NCBI GenBank assembly: GCA_907165065.1
Contig: OU015525.1
Location: forward strand, 31,066,037 to 31,130,036
Length of the DNA stretch: 64,000 bases
Source: Caprimulgus europaeus
Lineage: Eukaryota > Chordata > Aves > Caprimulgiformes > Caprimulgidae
Reading direction: 5' to 3'
Shown: positions 1 through 14,700 of the stretch, one piece after another
How positions within the stretch are numbered: position 1 is the stretch's first letter
How the letters are laid out: the number at the start of each line of letters is the position of its first letter
Notes under the pieces: model-generated
The model's database searches: none
Told to the model about the DNA's origin: nothing
Seen by the model: only the letters and a program-made list of their open reading frames with translations
Position numbers and translations under genes: made by a program

Positions 1-3000
1 TCCATGTGCTTAAGGAGCTTATTGGATGGATTCCAAAGCAAGGATGTTGCAAAGTAGGAGAGGAAAGAAAAAGCCTGCTGCTTCTTAGAGGAAGGCAGCA
101 CATATGTAGAGCTCAAGGAAGCAGTTGTATTTAAGCTTATAGAAGGTAGAAAGCATAAGAAGGCCAGTAGGTGGGTTTCAGGTGTGTGCAAAGTCAAGTC
201 AGTGGGAACAAGAAGCTAAATTCACAATGGACATTTAAAAGGTGCCAGCACTTCCTTTGAAGCACCTTGGTTTTTTTACTGCTCTGATACCTATTAGCAT
301 CCACAGGTTTGAAAAAAGAGATCTATTCTCTCCTGAAATGCCTAGCACCGGCAAAGTGAACCAGGATGTCTCTGAAACAGCTGTAGGAAATGCTAAGGAG
401 AGAGTCACAAGTTAACCCCAAGGGACTTAGGCTCAGATTCTTAAAGGTAATTAGGTACCTTTAAATACAAGTTAGATGTCTAAATCTTTGAGGCTCAGGA
501 TCTTACTTAACTAACTCTGGAGGGGAGGGAGTCTCTTTAACCGATTCACAGCCATGAACTCTTTCCTGGATTTGGATCCTGTTTTGTCTTTCAGAAACTG
601 AACAGGGCATAGTTTTGGTATCATAACAATTACACTGGTGTGGTGGGGACCCTTAATATATTGTCTCCAGGAAACAAGAGATAGAAATGAGTGATAGGAA
701 ATGTTATAATCATGGGTCTCCTGTGGGGGAAAAAAACCAAGCAAACAAACTTATCTTTGGTCAGCAACAAGGTTTTTGTAATACAAGAAAGCCAGTAAAA
801 GTAAGGAGAGAAAAGCTTAATCATGCAGTGGAGCAGAATCGCAAAATTCTCACAGGCCCTTTATTTGGATGGACATCACTCATTTCACATCTATATTCCT
901 GTATTCTGGGAATATAGGAAACTTGTTTTTATTCATCTCAGGCATAAAGAGCCTTGAAATTGCAGTCAGAATAATTTACACTACATGCGAGAATCCTACA
1001 GTATTTTAAATGAATTCCTTGAAATATTTGTGTTCATTCTTTGTTTTGGGCCTCTGGCACACATTGCATTCCACACACAAGTCTCGAGGGGTTCAAAAGG
1101 ATTCACAGCATATAAGAGTTACATTATTAGATATCTAGTCATATATTTGCTGCTGTATAAAGTTCAGCTTTTAATAAACGACCTTCTCTCTGTATCTCTC
1201 TCTTCTGTCCCTGCTGTCATAAAACTATAGCTTTTCTTTTTATGAATCTTGACATTCATTGTTTTGACGGTGTTTGGAGTATAATACTAAATATCTATGA
1301 ACTCTCTCCTGCTATCATGTTATGAGGTAAATAAAAAAGAGCTAAATTTAAAAACATCAAAGCTCATTTTTGTGCAGTGTGAGAAATTCATAGTAGCAGA
1401 AATGTTTCTATAATTTAAGATCCAGTGGAAATAATAGTTTCTTTCAAGTTCCTTGAAGTATTTGCAGCCAAAACATTAGTTTTGCAACAGTAAATGACAT
1501 ACCTGCTAGAAATAAAATGTAAAAATACTTGTTGCTTTTCAGTCGCTGATGGAGTGAGATTCTGGAAAATTGATTTCATTTTTGGTATTTCCATTTTTAA
1601 TAACTTGGAATGGAGCAAACAGAACAAGCCACATCATGGATGATGATGCATTGAACTAATTCACTCCCTTTTCCACAAAAAAGATGTCAAGAGGGAGTCT
1701 GAAGCACACTCCTCTTTCTTGCTGAGCTTCCTGTGGAACATCTCCCAAAGGGCTGAGGAGGTCCTCTGTAGCTCCTTTCCTAGTCTCCACACAGCTATAC
1801 AGCTCTCAGCTTACTGCCCCTTCTCCCATCTTCTCTCTGTTTTAAAAGCCTTTGCACCCTTCCACACCTGGCTGAACTAGAACTGCATGTTTGTACTCAG
1901 ATTATGCACAAGGGAACGGCACAAGGGCCCAAAGAGTTGCCAAGGACCACGCCAAGGCCAGGTTATTGCAGCTGAAGAAGCACAAAGGACCACAACCAGC
2001 GTAGGAGAACTGTCATATCTTGAGAGCTGTGTAGGACAGTCATAAATACTCCCACACAGTAGCTGCTGTACAGGGAGTGTTCACTGTGGTGACTCTTATG
2101 TGCTATAGAGGCTGCTGGAATGAATTGAAGGAACTCAAGGGCTCCTGAAACAAACTCAGTTTTTGACGTGTGCGGGTCCCCTAGAACCCAAGCAGAAAAA
2201 GAGCTGCCAGGGTACGTTAGTCCCTTCTGCACCCCTTCCCCCATCTGTGCCTTTGCGAGGTGATACAGCTCAGCACTTGGTGTCTCTTTATCCAAGTTAG
2301 CAAATGTGGTATAAATCTAAAGGGTTTTCATAGCAGGAAGTGGTAGGTGGAGACATCCTAAGGGCTGGAGCAAGGCTAAGGCACAGCTGCCAGGGAAATT
2401 CTGGTGGGTGGGTGGGAGGAAGAGGCAAGAACATGCCTGGCAAGAGACAGTCTTCCCAGGGATGAGCACAGCTGAGAGAGAGAGTGATTGAGTGTAAGTG
2501 AGCAGCAGTGGCTGGGGTGGGGTTTGTCCAGCACTCAATTTATGGCCAGATGTGGAACGCAACTCCCTCCATTGTGTCGTAAAGAAGTGAAACAGGAGAT
2601 GATTCTATGTGTGAATCCCTGCTCTTACTCCTCCCCACCTCTCCCCTCTCTCCAAGTAGAAGAGGAAACTTTATGGAATGAGGGCATTATTTCCTTAAAG
2701 CCAAAACAACCTTTTCACTCCTCCCGGTATTCCTTTCACAGTGTTTATTGATTGTGCTGTTGTTACCAGCAAAAAAGTCTCTGCTGGAGCAGAAAAATGC
2801 TGTTCTGAACTGAGACCGAGCCCTCAGCTTAGGGATGGAAAGTGAGTGTCAGATGATAAGCATGGAAATTCCAGCTGTGTTGCCCTCTTTATAGGGTCTA
2901 ACCTTGTTTTTGTTCTTGAAGGCAGTTCTGGGGGAGCATTGCTAGGAGGCCTGCTGTTGCCTTCCGGGGACCAAGCTGGTTGGAGCACCTAGCAGCCCCT

Positions 3001-4709
3001 GCTGCCCACAAGGATATAGGGAAGATATTTAGGGTGTAGTTTGGTCAGAGGCCATGCCCCTACTAAATCTGATTGCTTACCAACCTCTCAGAGGGAAAAA
3101 TATCACCAATAGTATGGTCCTGATTGGATTGTGAGATCTTGCACCGGTAATTGAGAGGTCTGCCTGTGGGCTAAAACAACCTTTAGAAAGTTGCAAGTAA
3201 GAACTTGATACAAAGCACTAGTAAAGGAGAAAAATCAGAATTCCAGACAAAAACTGTAGATTTGCATATAAATGACATCATCAGTTGTGTCCATGAGCTC
3301 ACAGGCTGGTGTTGCAAGTAACATAGAGGAAGAGGTGGCTTTGCTGGAACTGGAAGGTGAGGGCATGTCAGCTACAGGCTCAAAGGTGGGGGTTTTAATC
3401 CATGCAAGTGTAGTACTCTTTGACCGTGATTGTAAGAGCTTCCTAAAGCCTGCTACTCAGCAAAAGGCCAATAGAGCAAAAGCAGATTAGACAGTTAGAC
3501 AGTTGTTAAGGCCTCTTTTTTTTTTTTTTTTTTCCTAAGCAAGTTATACACATCTGGTATATTTTGTTCTGAGAGCACTAGCAATTTTTTTTGTTATATG
3601 AACATATTCTCTACAGACTTCAGAAAGATAGTTTGTATTTAAAAAAAAAACCCCACTTTTCATTTTGTCTCTGCAGACAGACAGGCTCTCCCAAATCTAT
3701 TGGAGCAGAGAATACAGGGAAGCTAGAGAAACAAGTCTACCTGCTGGAGCTTGTGGCATCGTTTCTACATCCTTTTGCAAAAATAAAACTGAAAGCATAG
3801 GACCTTCAAAATGCTGAAGTGAATGTGTGCATCTAGGAAAGTGTGGTTAAGTCTCTTCTAGGGGAAAAATGATTAATTTGACTTACAGTAGGAAAAGAGG
3901 ATGATTCCCTTTGTTTAAGACTCCATGGAGAAGTCCTTATTTGGAAACTGTGTGCCGTTCTGCATTTGGGAGGATCTGTTTGCTGTTTCCTAAGGGTGTG
4001 TTCCTAACTGTGAGAACAGCCTAGATTTTAAAGGCAGAGGACTTTCTTCCCACCAGGAATGCAGTCTACCAAGCTGCTTCTCTGTCCAACTGAACATTTG
4101 TCTTTCATTTGGATATTGAATTTAGTTACCTTTTTGGAGAGTACAGACTGAACCATTACCATCTTGTTTTTGCATTCTCTTTGGATCCTAAACTTAAAAC
4201 AGGCAGATAGTAGTTTCAGCCATTTATCTGAAACAACAGGTGGTTTGATTAGGAAAATAAAGGACGTTAGCAATAGACGACAAATCATGCAGCTGGGATA
4301 AATTAAATGTCTCCATGTAAAATTCTGTATTTACCATGGCTCCAAGAGTGTTTTGTATTCATTCACTAAAGCAACAGCATAGGGTTTTATAGAACAGAGT
4401 TTTTATGCATGGCAACAAACTAGAAAATGTCAAAGTGACTGGGAAAATTCCTTAGGATTTATGTTTTGAGTTAATGCTTAATCACACTTTGCAAAAGCCA
4501 ACCAATCTGATAGAGTGGTGAGATAGGAGTCAGGTCAGACACAAAATCCCTGTTATAACACCAGTAATAACATTATAGCACCTTAACTAGTAGCTCTGTT
4601 TTAAAAGTAGGCTGTAAAATGTGCTCTGGGTTGAAATATATTGTATGTAATTAGATTTTCCTGCAAAATGTGTTTCTGGAAGGCTGATATTCCTATCTGC
4701 TCTGGGGCC

Positions 4710-4744
4710 AAAAAAAAAAAAAAGAGAGAGAGAGAGAAGAAAGA
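4710..4744. repeat. Poly(A)-(GA)n simple repeat
   Basis: Fourteen A followed by a GA dinucleotide run. A T-run lies nearby at 3515-3533. Confidence 0.95.
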
Positions 4745-7700
4745 AATTCAGAGAAAAGCTGCAGAAAATGTACCAGAACTCCATGCAGAAGGAAAAAAAC
4801 TTAAGTTTGCATTTTTCCTCATAAGCTATAGGTACTTCTGACTTTTCTGTTTCTGCAGTATCAGAGTGCAGCTGCATCTCACTGCTCAGCAAACAGTGGT
4901 TTGGTTTGAATATGAAACAACTGTTTGACTTTGCCTGAATTGCATTGAATATTGGCATGCTCTTGTTTTGAGCATTAAATTTTCTCCTTGTGTGGCTGTG
5001 GCATTCCTTGGAGGAGAACTTATGGGACAGAAGAAGAGAAGTTACAGGTCTTAATCCTATTCTGGTACCATTTTACCTGCCAAAAGGAAGCTGTAGGCCT
5101 TATTTCCACATTCTACAGATGGTCAGTAGCTGTATCTAAGAAAGATGCAGTATGGAGGCTGTGTGTGGGCTGTACATTCTGCATCAGGGCAAGTTTCTCC
5201 TAGCAAAATGAAGAGTTATTTCTGACACAGCTGGGGGCCGTGCTGTACTGTCAGTCCCCCCGAGGACTGAGGGGGAAATTAGTCATCCACAGTGGAGGAG
5301 TAGGAAGGAAAAGATGATAAACAAAAGAAAACCTCGCCTTTTTTTTTTGTCTGTACTTCTAAACCTGAACTTTCTCCTGATTCAAGTAATGCAGCAGTCA
5401 AGGATTTTGAAGGGAGGAGAGACATAAAATCATAATTGTAGGTGACCTTAGCTCTTCTCTCCCTTTCAGTGGAGTATTGCAACTTCTTTTTTTTTTTTTT
5501 CCTGCCTGCACATTAGATCAAGTAAAGCGAAGAGTGTCTGCACTGCTGCAGAGAAACGTGAGAAATAAGCTGCAGCCTGATGTTACCTGGAGCCCTGTGC
5601 TACAGGTCCGCCCCATCCCTTGGCAGCCAGGCAGAGCAGGGTTGTACCCACCCATGCCAGGGGCACAGTTTTGCCATTATAACTCTGTAGTTAAAATATA
5701 AATATGTTTCCTAGATTCCTCCTTATGATAGCACGAAAATGTGAAACTCTGCAGTATCTATCTGATACTTAAGCAGTCTGCTGCTTACACTAGGCAAGTC
5801 TCTTTATTAATAGTTCTTCCAGTATTTCATGCTTTCTCCCAGATTTGGCCCTTTAAATCACTTTTGTGGTTTTGGTTTTTTTTAATGACAGGTATTATTT
5901 TCCTTTCAAAGTAATTGCATACATGACTTCAGTGCAAAAATCTCACACTATAAATCAGTCTCAAGGGTTTTTTTGAGTTTGTTGTTATGGCAGTATTGGT
6001 GATTTTTTAAGAGATCAGAGACTCTCAAGTCTTCAATACACATCTGTTAATTAGATTCTGCTGCAATTAAATCTAAATAAAGATGTGCTGTGTAAGCTAT
6101 TTAGTTCTGTTAAGACTGTCAAGCCACTGAATAAACCTGCTTTGTTGTTGTCACATCCTGGATTCCTGTGATACCCAAACAGCCCATACTGCAAAGATTC
6201 AATAAAGTTTCTAGGACTATTGTTTCAGCTTTACACATAAAAAAGAAATCTAAACTTGTACTATTCATTGAGTTCTGATCAAATCAACATGAGCCTGAGC
6301 AGACAGTACTTCTCATGAAATAAGGGCTGAATATTCATTCTCCAAATTTAACAGCACTTCAGACAGAAGTAATTTTTTAGACAGTTGTAATCTAAAGTGA
6401 GAAATGTGAGATGACAATTAAGGCTGGCTGAACTGTAAGAACAACCACAGTGTCATAATGCTGCTCAGGCACTCCAGAAATAGCCTCCATTCAGTTATTT
6501 TCAGAGCACATATTTGTGTGTGTGCTCTATTAGGTCTACTCATTTGGTGAAAGTTAGTAGTGTTAATTATTTGTTCATTTGGACCAGTAATTCTGTCATC
6601 TGCTTAAGAGTTTCCTCAGCATTCATAGGATCATCACCTTTAGCCTAACGTACCGTCTTGCCATTGAAATGTTACAAGCCAGCACTAACCCAAGGAACAA
6701 ATCTAAAGAAATAATATGACATCTCCTGACAAGTTTTGGCAAAGTTGGCTTTAACAGTTGCTGTGACTATGAAAGCATTTAGGAGATAAGCACATTTACT
6801 TGTTACCAGCTGTCATTGCTTTATCCTTAATCTTGTACCATGGGTGGGTTTTTTTGCCCTGTAAAACCATAAACTCCGTTGTTAGAGTTAGGATTCTGCA
6901 GAAATTCCACTTTCTATTTTCTTTGACTTTGACAATTCTAATGGTTGCAAAGAAAAAGAAGAAGTGGTATCCTGTAAAACATTAGAATTTAAAAAGAAAC
7001 AGCAATGCTTAGAGTTTTCATCATGTCTGGTTTAGAGAGGCCTGACTTGCAGTGACAGCTCAGTACCACACATGGCTACAAGGGCACTATGGTGGCAGAG
7101 CAGCCACAGAAGGAAGTTTACTAGTAAATTTTACAAGTTTGCAATGTTTATATTTTTTTATACACATTTTTCATAATAGCTTTTGCTAATCGTTAGATTA
7201 AAATAAAGTGGTTGGATAAACACATCCCCAAGCTTTCAGTAGAAGGTTGGTTTGTTTGGCATTTCAAGTCACTTCTCTCAGGAGCACTCACCTGTGACAG
7301 ATTACTATGACTACTAACTTATGTCTCAGCCTGTTTTATATCAGCTTGTCCTTTCCTGACTCCAATAACAATTTGTTTATTTAGTTTGTGGCAGATGTGC
7401 CAAACTTGAGGATTAAAAAACTTCTCCCCAACACCCCCCCTCCCAGTCAGGTACCCCCACACTGTGGTTATTTATTTTGAGCAACATTGTTAGGTTCTTT
7501 TGTTTGCTTTCTCATTTCTGAGCTTGAGGGTGGACCTGACTCATATTTTCCAAGCGCTATGCAAGCTGTAGGGGTTATTTTATTTTTTCTTTAGGAAAGT
7601 TCTGTTCTATTGCAATCGCTCTATTCCTGCAACTCAACTCTTGAGAAGGAAAATCTATTATAAAATGAGCTGCAAAAAAAAACGTACAGAAGCTGGCATC

Positions 7701-10700
7701 TCCCTGTTGTGCATTACTTAAACAAGACTGAGAGTTCTGAAGTGGTATGCAGTGGTCTGTTTGTTGCAAGATGAGAACTGTAGGTATCCATATTAACTGT
7801 TGTATCAAAATATTATGCTCTAGCCAGAAGTAAGAAAATTACAGTTAGTACATGATTCCAGTTATCATGTGATCTTTGGAAAAAACAAACTTGTTCTGCT
7901 CTATGACCAAGCCAACAATTCCTCAACAGTAACTTATAATGAAAGCAAGCCAAAAAGGTTACCAGCATCCAACCAAAAACCACCACTCATGCAGAACAAG
8001 TCTTGCAGAAGATGAAGGTAGTTTTCTAATTCTAAATACTTACAGCTCCCACTTGTACTAAATCTCTGAAGCGTGACTCCACAGCTCACTGATGTGTGGC
8101 CTTTTTCCCCTCGAGAGGTGCGTTCTCCGGTGGCTGCTCTTCACTACACTGCTCCCTCCTCCCTGCCCAGCTTGACAAGGCAGTACAATCACCTCCACTC
8201 CCCCCAGCCTGACTGGCCTCATTTGTTTGGGAACTGTTACAGTTACTGCTCTTACAGTGCTGGCTGCAACGCTTTCATTCTGTAAAGAATTTGAGAGTGA
8301 AAACTTTCATCCAAGTATACACAGTGAATTTCCACTCCCTCAGATGAAATAGCTTAGTAGAATTCATTCTCTCCCTTTTCTTGAGGTGCAGATAGGAAAA
8401 ATATATTGCAGTCTATTGCACTCAGGAAAATTGGTGGAGGAGGTAGAGATTTTTCCCTCAGCCTGATCCCAATTACATTTATTTTCTATTTTAAATATGA
8501 TCTCATATACTCATAGCAGTTTCAATGCTTAGACTGCTCTGCCATGGTCCCGAATAGAGCTTTGTATCTCCCAGCTCCATCTTGTGATACTGACAGTATC
8601 ATGTATTCACCCAATTTTTATTTGGTGTCAGACACTAACAGCTTAAACAAGAATGTGGAGCTCAAAACCAAGTGAAAGGAATGAAGCCTGCATTCCATTT
8701 GCAGGTACTGCACAACTGGGGCAGAAATAATTACAGAAAGCTCTGTGCCATGCAGCTCTCAGGCTACTGCTGCACTAGACATGTTTTAAGGCACCCAATA
8801 TAGATGAAACTTTGGCAGGCACAGAACCCAAAGCATTGCAAACCCATTAGAAGAGAAATTTTGGAGATATAACTGTCAATACTAAATCGGTTATTGCTGA
8901 ATTGATCTAATTCCATATAATTTCAGGTACTGTTTGTCCTCTCCCAGTATAAAGCCACATGAAAAAAAACCTTATATGGACTAGTCAGCACTCACCAGGG
9001 TTATGCCTTAGAGCCATGGCATTAGGCATATGAGCCCATATTCTTCTTGGCTTTTAAAGCAGGACTGACATTCACCATGCTCAAAGAAAGTAAGTTGTGT
9101 CTGTGTCAGCATGCAGAAACAAAAAACAGAAATACTGAGCACTGACTACAAAAATATTTATAATTAGCCTGGATTTGCCCAAACTTCTTCGTTCTCCCAG
9201 CCACACTACTAAAATCTTCATACAAACCAATAGCCACAAGCAAGGTACCGTATTTCACCTTCAATTGGAACAGAGGATGTGCTAGCAAGGGCTCACGGGG
9301 AGGGGAGGAAGCGCTGGTGCTCAGGCGTCCCATGGCTTCATGGCAGGAGGAGCCAGGCTGGTGGTGTGGTGGGGTCTCAGTGTGATTCCACAGTGTTAGC
9401 TAAACCCAGCGTGGCTGAGTCACACCTTGCTGCAGGGTCTCCAGCAGCCTTGATGCTGCACAGGCTTCAGCTACAGCACGTGTCGGCCCCTGCACGGCAA
9501 ATGCTCCAACTACCTCCGGGCTGAGTGGGTTAAAACACAAAACGTGTTACCACAGCCATTTTCCCGTGTTACTCTTTTATGTTCCAGGGCGAAGCCGCAG
9601 CTTCTTACTTCTCCATACCTTTCCTAAAGAACATGAACTACAGCGCATCAACCTCAAGTGGTCAGGTAGAGACCATTCATTAAGGAGCAGCTTCCAGTTT
9701 TAACATCGTGTCATGTTTGTGAGCATTTTGAGACAGAGTATTTAGAAAATCGGTGGAGATTCAGATCTCCTTCTGGAAAATATCAGCTGGTCAAACTGTT
9801 TAGAGGTTAAAAAAAACCTTTCAGCACATTACGATGCTGAAGTACTGAAATTATTCAACACATCTGAATAAATAGTGAGAGGATTTTGCAGAGGTGAAAA
9901 ATGAGAAAAGAGAATATTAATATTTTAATATACAGCAACACACACATTAAGAAACTTAAATGTCTGTAAATGTAATAAGGACTAGATGCAAAAATAATAG
10001 GGCTTTTATTTCTTCAGAAAAGGAAGCAATAAATCTAGATCTCTGTGATAATACAATAGGGAAATCAGAAGAATCTGCTGCATGCAAATCTGCCTCCTGC
10101 CTTTTAGTCTCCTCTTTCTAGTGCTAAAAGAATTTACCTATGCAGACACTTACACTGGCTGTTTGGTGACGTGTACAGTGACTGCATGTTTAAGAAGTTG
10201 CTACCTTGTCAGCTGACTCATGATACCTGTGCCTGCCTCTAAGCCATTGCAATAAAATCGAGTGAGACTAAAGCATCGCTGAATGTAACTTAGCATCCCC
10301 TGATTAATCTTCTTAAAACTCTCGTGATATTTGTCAATAAATTGTATTAACCTCTGCCTGGTGATTGGACTGATCAAATCTCATTGCAATGCGTTTTGCC
10401 TGCCCTGTGGGTAATGGCAGCAGTGAGCATTGGAAGCAACAGCTTCTACACGTGAACATGAACCGTGGTTACTGAGGGCTGTATGAGGTCAGTTTTAGTT
10501 AGCACAGGGACACTTCCTGATGCTGCTGAGCGCTCCTCTCTTTGAAAGTTAAGCATACACTCCAGTGGAGGTTTGAGGCACCAGCAAATTGGTTCTGTAG
10601 CATCTTAGGAGGGTACAGTAGAAGAGGGTGATTTACCGTCGTGTCTGCAAAGGTTGCTGGCTGCCTCTCTCCAGAACAAGTAGAACAGAATGAACTATAT

Positions 10701-11660
10701 ACTCCTGTCTGAGCTGCTCCCACTCCCAGCTCTTAACATGAGCCTAATTTATCAAGAAGGGTGAGTTGATGCTACTCATGAGGAGGTGGCTGTGGCACAG
10801 ACATGAATCTCTTGTAGCCTGATGCTCTCTCTGCTTGCTTGGGCAATACCAGCTCTCTGCTGACCTTAGCTATGTCCACCACCACCTTCATGTGATTCAA
10901 GAGCACTCATCTGCCATCTCAAAGCCCCTTAGCACAGAGGCTGAGTGGTTAGTGTCAGAGCTAGGATTAGAGCTAGGAGGCCACTAACTGCTAGCCTGAT
11001 CTTGCTAATGCCTGGGCTGGGTCTATTATGTCCAACTGCATTGTGGCTGTAGATTGGGGGAGTTCAAAAGATTACCAAAGTCATTTCACTGCAACACAGG
11101 TAAGGACTTAGATCTCCAAAAGCACTTTTCAGTCCCTTGCTGTAAGAGTTTGGTATTTGTTCTGCACAACTACTAGTACCGATGTCAATGTACATTATAA
11201 ACCTCAAGCTTTCCCTAGCAGCTACAGCACATCTCCTCTACAGTTGGAAGACAAGCTGATAAGCCAACGATTCCACTTCTGGCTACCTAAAAGATGAAGT
11301 ATCAAGCTGTAAGCATTGAGGCTAATCTCTGAGTTCTCTTCCCTTGTAATGCCACTGCTCTCTAAACCCATTCACATCTCATTTTGACAAAAGACAATAA
11401 TCTCTTACAAAGTTTAAGCCTGTAAGTCTTCTTCAAAAGCAAATTTTGAGCACATCAGCAGAATATATATCATCCTTTGAGATGGGGACAAGGCCATTAG
11501 CAGACAATAGCAATGCACACAAATGGCAAACTATTTTAAGCTCCCTGTTGTATTGGTGAATTTAGAAAATAAATTATAAAATTGAAACTGAAGATCACCA
11601 AGGAGTTTGTGGTGGAACTAGCGTGACCAGCCTTTTAAAAAAAAATTGTACACAGGAAGC

Positions 11661-11702
11661 TCCAATAAATATGCATGTGTATCCAATAAATACGTGCATG
11701 CT
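11661..11702. repeat. 21-bp imperfect tandem duplication
   Basis: tccaataaatatgcatgtg and tccaataaatacgtgcatg occur with a 21-base period; each carries an AATAAA. Confidence 0.85.
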
Positions 11703-14700
11703 TAACAAGTGCACTGGGAAAACTGAGCCCTTCATCCAGACTTGGAGACAGCCACTGCCCTTTGTCACTGTTGATACATCTTTAAAGCAACGTAATTAGG
11801 AGAAAATACTGCATGTCAGGTACAAATATTTCAGTTTATATTGCTTTTTATAGTACAGTAGCTAAAACTTGGAAAAGTGTGCTAGTATGTTTCAAGTTTT
11901 GCTCCAGTAATTAAAGCATTGTGAAATGCTCAGTGTGCCATGGCTTTTCTTTTACAAGCACTTGGCAGGTCCTAAATAAAGCGTGAGAAAAACAAAGTAA
12001 AATTGTGCCAGCCTCCAAAGCACCTGAAGGTTCATTTAATTGTCAGAAGGATTTTCCCAGTGAAGGGAAATTGCTTGTATAAAGTAAGATGCAAAGGCAT
12101 TGATATTGGCAGCATTCAGTTTGCCTGTGTATCTTACCCATTTTATTTTATTCTACTGTATCACAATTTTTTATAGTGTTACCAGCTGCATACTGGATAG
12201 TTCAAATTAGGTTATTAATGAACATGTCCTTAGAAATTCTACAGGTTTTACCATTGTGGGGAGTCAAATGCATTATGATTGAAGATGTATTGGGTAGCTA
12301 AGCACTTCTAATAAAAAAAAAAGATGCTGCATAAGATACCTTGAAGTTGGAGTAACCTACATATTTGTGAAAGGCACTTATTGTTGCCGCATCATGAACT
12401 GTTCAAAAAATCCCAACTCAAAGCTGTGGAACTTTTCATACCAGCCAATTCTGCATCTGTGATATGGCTATTGTTTTTAATCCATTTTAGTTTTACATAA
12501 ATTCCTCCATTAAGTTTGTTCAACGTTAGTAGGAAAAGCCCAACACGAAAGGTGTTTGTAGTAGCTCATCTGTGTATATACTTTGTAGAGCCTGATTCTG
12601 CAAAAATATTTCATTTGAAACTTAAAGTGCGCAAAAAAGCCTTCATCACTATTCCCCCCAAAATACAAAATGTTTTTAGCAAGTTAGTTTGCATATTTTC
12701 AAAAGACCCTGGATCCTCTGAACCAATAGTTGGAAACTCAGATATACAGAATCAAATCCACCCCCAGGCTACAGGTACAAAATTTCATTGACTTCCAAGT
12801 GCAACTGAGTTAAACTAAATATCCTAGCCTGAAGTCTGTTCTGTAGGCTTGTATTCTGACTTTTTTTTTCTTACTGTGAATCTGCTGGTGTGCCTTCATT
12901 CATCATCAGCTCCTCCACATCTGTCATGAGATATCTGTGTATTGTGTACAATACCTACTTGGATCTACTTGGGACCTGCTCAGTCCAAAAGAAAGACCAT
13001 GTGGTAGTTCAGGGCTCAACACCTTTAACATCTGTTTCCCCTGCAAAGTTTTGTTTTCTGGCAGTGGAACAGCAATGAAACTGAGGAAGAAATCTGAAAT
13101 CCACTAACCAAAGTTTTAGTTCTCAGTCTAGAGAACCTGCATACAAAACCTGACGTTTTTGTGCAGTCTTGGCGGTCAGTGGGATTACCTTCTGGTGGGC
13201 CTTAAATGCCCTCCTGCCTTTAAAAGATGGAACCTGTAATGACAATTTCAACTTGAAAGGGAATGAAGAGCAACAAGTTATATATATTTACTATTGTAAG
13301 TTGGTATTCTAGGACTGCAGTGTTACATAGTGCAGTTTCTGGAAGAAGTGCATTGGACCTTGCATGCTTAAGCTTCTTTTTTAAGCATTTTATGAGCAGG
13401 TATGACAGACTTGACAAGAAATTAATGGCTAAATATAATTTTACAGCTACATGTATTTTTATAGTTTCCTGAAAGTTAAAGTTTGTACAGACTTGTTTTA
13501 ATTACCTAATTACAGAACAATTCATAATGCCAACCAGCTATCAGTTGACATTATCTGTGTATGTCAGCACCACTTTGTTTTGCTGAGCTTTTGCTTAACT
13601 CATGACTCCCTTTAATTATTACACTCTATGAATCTATCAAAGGTGAATAATACAGCTTCTCCCATAACAGATATTCTGATATTTTCTGCACGTTATGGTG
13701 TTAACAATCTAATCATAAGCAGCAGCCACTTCTAAAGAAATTCTGATCTAAAGAATTGGATTCCAATCTGAGGACTTCCTTGGCAGACGTAGCATTGCCT
13801 GGCTTTCTGTGGCGCTGTTTGCCACGGCTGACTCACACACGTGGAAGCTTCTAGGCTGTTTTGTGAAATGAAAAATAAAGATAGAATAAAGATAAAGAAT
13901 AGATAAGTCTTTGGCTCAAGTAGCTAACAAAAACTAGGAGTCCTCTGAATTGCTGAAGACAACTCTCCATTCGCTTTTCCATTCATACCTGTATACAGGA
14001 AAAATCCTGTTTCCCTCAAGAGAGAACAGGCAGGAGCATCACTGTATATACCACCATTTAGCTGCCAACAAACCTTTTCCAGGCCTTTCTCAAGGTCACA
14101 TACCCAATGTTGCTGAGGGTCTTCACTAGGGCTCTCTTTTAGCTTTCAGCTCCTCTGCTCTTTTGCCTCATGAACTTTCAGGAAGCAATAGATGCACCAA
14201 GTGAAATTGTTACCTGACCAAATAAAAGGCAAGCTTTAGCTCCAGATCACAACATCTAAGTTCAGATGTCTAACCTGTCTAAATAGGCTCAATGAAGTCT
14301 ATAGAGTGATTCTCTTTCCCTTAAAAGAGACTCTCAATAGCTTGTCTGCTAAATTACTTTTTAGTCTATGTCTGAGCTGAGCTTCCAGTGCAGTGACTAG
14401 CTCTCCACTGACTCTAATGGACACGTACCTGAGGCAGACACCTGCATTGGTTTCCTGGCATCAAACTAAACTCCATCCTATGGAATCTGTTCAGTGCTTC
14501 AGTTCTTCAAAACATCCACATGGGACTGGCAGATACCATGCAGAATCTCTAAGCTACCCACACACTTTCTGACCAGCAACTGAAGGCCAAGTGAGATGGC
14601 CCTAATGCATCTGGAATTGTGTGAAATAGCCATGTTTGGGCATCTGAACTGAGCCCTAGCTCCCTCCATGTCAGGGAGGTTTCTTTTATAATTACTAAAA

